Source: JAAUTS01 sp038250235 (lineage in GTDB: Bacteria > Verrucomicrobiota > Verrucomicrobiia > Methylacidiphilales > JAAUTS01). Taken from it: DNA of 64,000 bases. This document shows, one piece after another, positions 59,469-64,000 of this stretch. The DNA lies in contig JBBSCO010000001.1 in assembly GCA_038250235.1 (NCBI GenBank), forward strand, positions 70,490-134,489. Direction: 5' to 3'. The position numbers and the translations under genes are program-made. Numbering within the stretch: the stretch's first letter is position 1; the number at the start of each line of letters is the position of its first letter. A model generated the notes under the pieces. The model saw nothing but the letters and a program-made list of their open reading frames with translations. It ran no database searches and was not told the origin of the DNA.

Positions 59469-60002
59469 TTAATCCCGGCGGCTTTCCTCGAGACGGGCCA
59501 TAAGCCAAAGCACATCGGAAAGACGGTTAAGGTATTGGATAATGATATCGCGAACGCTTTGGGTTTCTCTTTGTAGTCGATAGACATGCCTTTCACCCCG
59601 ACGGCAGACAGTGCGGGCGACATCGAGAGCTGCAGCATGCAGGGTTTCTCCGGGAGTGGCCCATCCTTCAAAACGGATGGATTGGTCTTCCATCCGTTTG
59701 ACCGAGAGGTCAAGTCTTTCCAGCATGTCCGGTGTCAACATGGGATAGGATGCCGCCTGATAACGTGCCTGGTCTTCTTCCGCCACGGCCAGTTCCCCCA
59801 TGATGGCGACAAGATCTTTCTGGGTGGCCAGCAATTGTTCCTTGATCCAGGGATCCGATGCCGTGGCACGTGCCAATCCCAGGGACGAGTTCAATTCGTC
59901 GAGGGTTCCATAGGCTTCCACTCTGGGATGGTCTTTGGGTACCCGCTTTCCATACATCAGGCTAGTCTCGCCCGAGTCTCCGGTTCGTGTGGAAATAGAC
60001 AT
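59469..60002 (-). CDS. Cob(I)alamin adenosyltransferase, PduO type
   Basis: 177 residues. The PduO N-terminus STRTGDSGETSLMYGKRVPKDHPRVEAYGTLDELNSSLGLARA, the central ATQKDLVAIMGELAV and the C-terminal RRGERHVYRLQRE...IIQYLNRLSDVLWLMARLEESR are hallmark segments. It transfers adenosyl from ATP to cob(I)alamin to make coenzyme B12. It lies 3 nt after the apt stop, in the run with the sigma-factor gene. Its presence predicts B12-dependent enzymes elsewhere in the genome. Confidence 0.95.
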   Translation of the reverse strand: MSISTRTGDSGETSLMYGKRVPKDHPRVEAYGTLDELNSSLGLARATASDPWIKEQLLATQKDLVAIMGELAVAEEDQARYQAASYPMLTPDMLERLDLSVKRMEDQSIRFEGWATPGETLHAAALDVARTVCRRGERHVYRLQRETQSVRDIIIQYLNRLSDVLWLMARLEESRRD

Positions 60003-60005
60003 GAT

Positions 60006-60545
60006 TCAAAACTGCATGGCCGAGAATATAGGAACGTTGCCCAGCTTCTTCCTGCCTTCCAAAAAATTGATTTCTGCAAAAAAGGCGACCTCGACTACTT
60101 GGGCTTCGAGTTTTTCCACGAGATCAATGGCGGCTTTCATCGTTCCGCCCGTAGCCAGTACATCATCCACGATCAGGACCCGCTGTCCTTTTTTGAGGGC
60201 ATCCACATGCATCTCGACGGTGTTGCTGCCGTATTCCAGGTCATAGGAGGCTTCTATCGTTTTGTGGGGTAGTTTCCCCTTTTTTCGCACCAGTGAAATT
60301 CCCGTTCCGAGAACATAGGCCAGAGCGCTGGCAAACAGAAAGCCCCGCGCGTCGATGGCCACAATCTGGTCGATTGTTTTGCGCTGATAACGGTCGGAGA
60401 ACAGGGTAATGGCCAGACGGAAAAGCTGGCCGTCCTGAAGAATCGGTGTGATATCTTTGAAGACGATTCCTGGCTTGGGAAAATCAGGAATATCCCGCAC
60501 GGATTTCTTCAATCGCTCAGTGGCACTTCGCATGGTGGGAATCAT
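60006..60545 (-). CDS. apt: Adenine phosphoribosyltransferase
   Basis: 179 residues, standard length. Type I phosphoribosyltransferase with FPKPGIVFKDITPILQDG, AIDARGFLFASALAYVLGTGISLVRKKGKLPHKTIEASYDLEYG and the PRPP loop VLIVDDVLATGGTMKAAIDLVEK. It salvages adenine to AMP. The ATG overlaps the stop of the sigma-factor gene by four bases (ATGA), so it is translated with it. Confidence 0.96.
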   Translation of the reverse strand: MIPTMRSATERLKKSVRDIPDFPKPGIVFKDITPILQDGQLFRLAITLFSDRYQRKTIDQIVAIDARGFLFASALAYVLGTGISLVRKKGKLPHKTIEASYDLEYGSNTVEMHVDALKKGQRVLIVDDVLATGGTMKAAIDLVEKLEAQVVEVAFFAEINFLEGRKKLGNVPIFSAMQF

Positions 60546-61390
60546 CGTTCGCTCCTTTTTCGGGGCGCGTCTCTGCGGTCCAGTTCGTGCTTGAGTTTCT
60601 GCAGGGCCGAATTCTGGATCTGGCGAATGCGCTCACGTGTCACTTTGAGCTTTTGACCGACCTCCTCAAGAGTCAACTGTCGTTTCTCGTCGATCATCGG
60701 AAAACGGAGACTAAGGATTGTGCGTTCGCGCTCATCGAGCACGTGGAGAATACCTTTGAGGTTATCGCGCAGGGACTGGTCTGAAAGAAGTGAGGCGGGA
60801 TCCGGGGTGTTTTCGTCTGCGATAAGATCGGCCAATTCGGTCGAGTTGTCGTCCCCTACCAGCGTGTTGAGCGATGTGGTGCGCAATGAAACACGCCGCA
60901 GTTGACATATTTTTTTCAAGGGGAGCGACAATTCCTCGGCCAGTTCTTCATCGCTTGGTTCCCGGCCAAACTCTTCCGCCAATTGCATGCTAATGCGCCG
61001 CATTTTGGCGATTTTATCCACCAGGTGGATGGGCAGACGGATGGTTTTGCTTTGATTGGCCAGAGCCCGTTTGATGCCCTGTTTGATCCACCACGCGGCG
61101 TAAGTGCTGAATTTATTACTGCGTTCAGGGTCGAACCGTTCCACCGCTTTCATCAATCCGATGTTTCCCTCTGAAATAAGGTCCAGAAGGGGTAGGCCAT
61201 AATTGGCATAATCATGGGCAATTTTGACGACTAACCTGAGATTGGATTGGATCAGTTTCTCCCGGGCTTTATTGTCTCCGCGCTGGATCTTGCGTCCCAG
61301 TACTTTTTCTTCAGCCGTGGTGACAAGAGGAAGCTTGCCTATCTCGTTGAGATAAGCGGCCAGGGCTCCTTCCCGTGAATTTTCAGCCAT
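60542..61390 (-). CDS. Sigma-70 family RNA polymerase sigma factor (RpoD/RpoS-like)
   Basis: 282 residues with regions 1.2-4.2 but no long N-terminal region 1.1. Region 1.2 is SREGALAAYLNEIGKLPLVTTAEEKVLGRKI; region 2 is RLVVKIAHDYANYGLPLLDLISEGNIGLMKAVERFDPERSNKFSTYAAWWIKQ; region 3 is VDKIAKMRRISMQLAEEFGREPSDEELAEEL; region 4.2 is LTLEEVGQKLKVTRERIRQIQNSALQKLKH. The size suggests a group 2 or general sigma rather than a full-length primary sigma. It is cotranslated with apt and heads a short operon with the cobalamin gene. Promoter specificity should be close to -35/-10 consensus. Confidence 0.93.
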   Translation of the reverse strand: MAENSREGALAAYLNEIGKLPLVTTAEEKVLGRKIQRGDNKAREKLIQSNLRLVVKIAHDYANYGLPLLDLISEGNIGLMKAVERFDPERSNKFSTYAAWWIKQGIKRALANQSKTIRLPIHLVDKIAKMRRISMQLAEEFGREPSDEELAEELSLPLKKICQLRRVSLRTTSLNTLVGDDNSTELADLIADENTPDPASLLSDQSLRDNLKGILHVLDERERTILSLRFPMIDEKRQLTLEEVGQKLKVTRERIRQIQNSALQKLKHELDRRDAPRKRSER

Positions 61391-61509
61391 ACGTATCTAA
61401 TATTTCCGCAAAGCAAAGGATGCGTCAATGTTTACCCTGAGAAACTCTTAAGAAGATAGGGTTATGGGGGTATTATTGTGGCTGCAACATGTCCGGCTCC
61501 TTGGGTGGT

Positions 61510-62895
61510 TTATTCCAGGAATTTACCTGGATTTAGGAGACCCAGAGGGTCCAGGGCTTTTTTTACAGTTTTGTGCAGGGATCGCAGTCCGGGAGTAGTG
61601 GCGGCAATCCACCAGGGTTTTTTGGCCAATCCGACACCATGTTCGCCGGTGATGGTTCCTCCCCAGTCGAGGACTTGGCGGAAGAGGGCATTGAGAGCAG
61701 CCGAGGTGTTGGGGGATGCGGCTTCTTCCGGCGGAACCATCAGGTTCACATGGATGTTCCCATCGCCTGCATGTCCGAAGGAGGCGACTTGGATGCCGTA
61801 TTTTTTCTGGAGTGTTTTGGAAAAGGCAAACAGGGAAAGCAATTTTCCGCGTGGGACGACGACATCTTCGTTCAGTTTGGTCAGGCCGGTTGCACGCAGA
61901 CTGTAGGAAAAGGCTTTGCGTACGGCCCAGAGTTTCTCGATTCCTTCCGGTTTACATGAGGACTGAATGCTCAATGAGGAAAGCTCCTTAAGAAGCTGGA
62001 TAATTTTTCTCAGTTCTGAGCGGATGGATTCGGCTTGTCCGTCAATTTCCACCATTAAGAGAGCTTCACCGGGCGGCACGTTCCTGGTATATTTTCGTGC
62101 TGCTGCCAGGGTGAAGGCATCAGCTATTTCCAGGGCACAAGGAAGAAAGCCCGAGCCCAGGATTTTTTGGACGGCAGCGGCGGCCTGGGTCGGATTGGCA
62201 AAGGAGGCCACGATCAAAGCCCGGGCCGGAGGGTGGGGGATGAGGCGCAGGGTGGCTTGGGTCACGATGCCCAGCATTCCCTCCGAGCCCAGAAAAAGGT
62301 CGGTCAGGTTAAACCCCAGTTTGTTCTTTTGAGTGCGTCCGCCCACATGAACAAGCTCCCCGTTGGCGAGCACGACCTGGAGGCCCATGACGTAATTACG
62401 GGTTACCCCGTATTTTAAGCAGCGTGGGCCCCCGGCATTGGTGGCGATGTTGCCGCCGATGGAGCTCTCCTCAGCCGAAGCCGGATCCGGAGGGTAATAA
62501 AGACCCTGACTTCTGACTCTGGATTGAATTTCTCCAGTGATGACTCCGGGCTGAACCACGGCCAGGCTGTCTTCCTTGGAAATCTCCATGATACGGTTCA
62601 TCTTTTTTAAGGAAAGGCTTACCCCTCCCTGCACCGGAACACAACCTCCTACATAGCCCCTCCCGGATCCCCTCGGGGTAACGGGTATCCGGTGCTTGGA
62701 ACAAAATCGCATCAGTTTCTGGACATCAGCGGCATTTCTGGCTGTCACAACTGCCTGGGGTAAGGCGTGGGCCATCCAGGCGTCACCGCCGTGTTCGTGG
62801 AGCTGGGCCGGTTCCGTTGTGGTAATGCCGGGAAGGATTTTCTTCAAGGAAGAAATCCATGCCGGAACAATGCCGGGCGTTTTACGTTTTTTCAT
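61510..62895 (-). CDS. FAD-linked oxidase, GlcD/lactate-glycolate type
   Basis: 461 residues of the FAD-binding type 4 and GlcD C-terminal families. N-terminal FAD domain: VTPRGSGRGYVGGCVPVQGGVSLSLKKMNRI, VVQPGVITGEIQSRV, YYPPDPASAEESSIGGNIATNAGGPRCLKYG and GFNLTDLFLGSEGMLGIVTQATLRL. C-terminal domain: ASFGHAGDGNIHVNLMVP, LVLDWGGTITGEHGVGL-like VLDWGGTITGEHGVGLAKKP and LDPLGLLNPGKFL. It probably oxidises D-lactate, glycolate or a related 2-hydroxyacid at the membrane. It shares a 4-nt overlap with smpB, an unexpected partner. Confidence 0.93.
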   Translation of the reverse strand: MKKRKTPGIVPAWISSLKKILPGITTTEPAQLHEHGGDAWMAHALPQAVVTARNAADVQKLMRFCSKHRIPVTPRGSGRGYVGGCVPVQGGVSLSLKKMNRIMEISKEDSLAVVQPGVITGEIQSRVRSQGLYYPPDPASAEESSIGGNIATNAGGPRCLKYGVTRNYVMGLQVVLANGELVHVGGRTQKNKLGFNLTDLFLGSEGMLGIVTQATLRLIPHPPARALIVASFANPTQAAAAVQKILGSGFLPCALEIADAFTLAAARKYTRNVPPGEALLMVEIDGQAESIRSELRKIIQLLKELSSLSIQSSCKPEGIEKLWAVRKAFSYSLRATGLTKLNEDVVVPRGKLLSLFAFSKTLQKKYGIQVASFGHAGDGNIHVNLMVPPEEAASPNTSAALNALFRQVLDWGGTITGEHGVGLAKKPWWIAATTPGLRSLHKTVKKALDPLGLLNPGKFLE

Positions 62896-63356
62896 GACCG
62901 CTTCAACTGGGTGGAGCTCATCCGTTTGATTTCACGATCCACATCTCGTTTTTTGATGTCCTGTCTCTTGTCACCTTTGGTTTTGGCTTTGCAGAGGCCA
63001 ATCAGGATTTTGAAACGCCGGTTTTTAAAATAGCCTTTGAGCGGTATCAGGCTCTTGCCCGCCAGGGCGGTTTCCTCGTGAAGTTTGTGGATTTCCTGCT
63101 TGTGGAGCAGAAGACGGCGGACGCGTTTGGCCTCGTGGTTTTCGCGGTTACCCTTGTCATATGGGGCAATGTGGAAATTGTAGAGCCAGGCCTGCCCTTT
63201 TTCGATGCGGGCAAAGGCATCATTGAGACTTCCCTGGCCGTCCCTGATGGATTTAACTTCGGTACCCTGGAGTTCCACTCCGGCTTCGAAAGAGTCCAGG
63301 ATGGTGTAATCGTGACCGGCTTTGCGGTTATTGATCTCGATGACGTGATTGCTCAT
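62892..63356 (-). CDS. smpB: SsrA-binding protein
   Basis: 154 residues. SmpB core: NRKAGHDYTILDSFEAGVELQGTEVKSIRDGQGSLNDAFARIEKGQAWLYNFHIAPYDKGNRENHEAKRVRRLLLHKQEI, then LIPLKGYFKNRRFKILIGLCKAKTKGDKRQDIKKRDVDREIKRM. It binds tmRNA for trans-translation and rescue of stalled ribosomes. The tmRNA gene itself is not in the window. Its last four bases overlap the oxidase gene start (ATGA-type), and rpoZ lies 86 nt upstream. Confidence 0.97.
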   Translation of the reverse strand: MSNHVIEINNRKAGHDYTILDSFEAGVELQGTEVKSIRDGQGSLNDAFARIEKGQAWLYNFHIAPYDKGNRENHEAKRVRRLLLHKQEIHKLHEETALAGKSLIPLKGYFKNRRFKILIGLCKAKTKGDKRQDIKKRDVDREIKRMSSTQLKRS

Positions 63357-63442
63357 TTCCAGAGGGTCTTTTTCTCAGATGGCCGGATACAGCCTACCAC
63401 GGAAATGGTTGGCGGATCAAAAATCCGCACAAAGGCCTGGGC

Positions 63443-63658
63443 TTACTCTTTGACGTCAATAAACTCGTAGGCCAGCTTGCCGTCTGCCACTTCTTTGAGG
63501 GCGACATCCATGAAGGTCATGCGGGGTTCAACCACAATCAAAGGCCGTTCGCCCATGCCAAGTTGGCGGACGCGCTTGGAAATCATATTAATGAGGATTT
63601 CGGGAGCTTCCACTTTGCTAAGAGCTGTTTGGACGAGTTCGTTACGATTGATAGGCAT
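63443..63658 (-). CDS. rpoZ: RNA polymerase omega subunit
   Basis: 71 residues: MPINRNELVQTALSKVEAPEILINMISKRVRQLGMGERPLIVVEP followed by MTFMDVALKEVADGKLAYEF. The INMISKRVRQL segment fits the omega SKRARQL-like region. The ATG at 63658 is the correct start: the open frame continues upstream to 63874, but those 72 codons are antisense to the tRNA-Pro gene and give the well-known artefact peptide MTGFEPATSWSQTRRST. It likely heads an operon with smpB and the FAD oxidase. Confidence 0.9.
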   Translation of the reverse strand: MPINRNELVQTALSKVEAPEILINMISKRVRQLGMGERPLIVVEPRMTFMDVALKEVADGKLAYEFIDVKE

Positions 63659-63805
63659 AGAGAACCTGAGAGCATGGAGAAGTCGCCAGGGCTTGCAAGC
63701 ATTTTCAAGGGCCATGTTTTGCGATTTTTTGAGGGTAATTTGAGGGAAATTGTGAAGAACAGGTTGCCAAGAAGGTTCCGCACGCGTAGGATTTCCCTTC
63801 GCAGA

Positions 63806-63879
63806 CGGAGTGTAGCTTAGCTTGGTAGAGCGCCTGGTTTGGGACCAGGAGGTCGCAGGTTCAAATCCTGTCACTCCGA
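63806..63879 (+). tRNA. tRNA-Pro, anticodon TGG
   Basis: Cloverleaf: acceptor CGGAGTG (63806-63812) pairs with CACTCCG (63872-63878), discriminator A at 63879; D arm with AGCTTGGTAGAG; anticodon stem CCTGG (63833-63837)/CCAGG (63845-63849) around TTTGGGA, anticodon TGG at 63840-63842; T arm GCAGGTTCAAATCCTGT. CCA is not encoded (TAA follows). It decodes CCA and, with modification, other proline codons. Confidence 0.97.
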
Positions 63880-63890
63880 TAATTTCCCGT

Positions 63891-64000
63891 ATGTTTTACA
63901 CGTACGCTCTCCGAAGCCAGAAAACGGGCCGCCGCTATGTGGGTTCGTGTCAGGATATTGAAAACAGGCTGGGCCGCCATAATCGGGGAGAAAGCCTTTC
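63891..64000 (+). CDS. GIY-YIG nuclease family protein, C-terminus beyond window
   Basis: First 36 residues of a frame open to the window end: MFYTYALRSQKTGRRYVGSC, then QDIENRLGRHNRGESL. The YTY...RYVGS pattern with the following conserved Arg (ENRLGRHN) is the N-terminal half of a GIY-YIG (URI-type) catalytic domain. It begins only 11 nt after the 3' end of tRNA-Pro, in the same orientation, with no visible Shine-Dalgarno sequence. Single-domain proteins of this kind are frequent in bacteria; their role is largely unknown. Catalytic Glu, nearer the end of the domain, is outside the window. Confidence 0.85.
   Translation, partial: MFYTYALRSQKTGRRYVGSCQDIENRLGRHNRGESL

Noticed and set aside
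63659..63874. N-terminal extension of the rpoZ frame beginning MTGFEPATSW
   Set aside because: It is antisense to the tRNA-Pro gene and gives a peptide that is a familiar artefact of translated tRNA antisense. The omega subunit starts at 63658.
1..64000. CRISPR arrays, transposases, integrases, toxin-antitoxin or known anti-phage genes
   Set aside because: Looked for repeat-spacer periodicity and DDE or integrase motifs on both strands and saw none. The HerA-like ATPase has no NurA- or Sir2-type partner that would suggest a defence system.

Overview
The window looks like part of a chromosome from a Verrucomicrobiota/PVC-group bacterium. I base this on four things: a bL28 protein carrying the PVC-style KKKGGIGTHVTS insertion next to bS18, a DksA-type protein with a long lysine/alanine-rich tail, an adjacent DUF1501/DUF1800 secreted pair, and an archaeal/eukaryotic-type prolyl-tRNA synthetase. 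Gene content is mostly housekeeping plus envelope biosynthesis. I see no prophage, transposase, rRNA operon or CRISPR array. Assignments come from motif reading, not database searches.

Layout. 1-3.3 kb (minus): agmatine deiminase (cut by the window edge), N-carbamoylputrescine amidase, a MazG-like pyrophosphohydrolase and rsmH. 3.5-8 kb (plus): a hybrid histidine kinase with a periplasmic solute-binding sensor, then pabB-pabC for p-aminobenzoate. 8-10.3 kb (minus): proS and two small membrane proteins. 10.5-18.3 kb: a surface-saccharide region (FAD protein, RmlD-like reductase, C-methyltransferase, GT39-like membrane protein, DUF4380 protein, GT4). 18.6-20.1 kb: aldehyde dehydrogenase. 20.3-22.0 kb (minus): DksA-like protein, bS18, bL28 and a small conserved-looking protein, closed by a strong terminator. 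22.3-26 kb: arginine decarboxylase, a bifunctional-nuclease-family protein and a geranylgeranyl-reductase-like flavoprotein. 26.2-39 kb (minus): valS, a Pro/Glu-repeat secreted protein, a HerA-like ATPase, an AlkC-like glycosylase, a TIGR02206/YwaF-like membrane protein, and the DUF1800/DUF1501 pair. 39.3-46.6 kb (plus): an AddB-like/AddA-like recombination nuclease pair, an M14-like peptidase and a small secreted protein. 46.6-53.5 kb: a hexapeptide acyltransferase, a NodB deacetylase, and a tight four-gene operon (GT4, GNAT, DUF2334 deacetylase, PHP-GT4 fusion). 53.6-57.3 kb: a Pro/Ala-rich membrane-anchored protein, thioredoxin, a D-2-hydroxyacid dehydrogenase and an HTH regulator. 57.9-63.7 kb (minus): methyltransferase, DUF4388-FHA protein, cobalamin adenosyltransferase, apt, sigma factor, FAD-linked oxidase, smpB and rpoZ. 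The right edge holds tRNA-Pro(TGG) and the start of a GIY-YIG nuclease.

How genes work together. speA (22.3-24.2 kb) with aguA and aguB (0-1.8 kb) gives a complete arginine to agmatine to N-carbamoylputrescine to putrescine route, split over two loci. pabB and pabC supply p-aminobenzoate for folate. addB-addA encode a two-nuclease double-strand-break resection machine. The 48.4-53.5 kb operon looks like a dedicated pathway for a modified glycolipid or glycoside. It is the best candidate for an undescribed system here, because its PHP domain appears to have lost metal ligands while fused to a glycosyltransferase. Other unusual points are a zinc-ligand-poor DksA with a histone-like tail, and a repeat element translated in frame inside valS.
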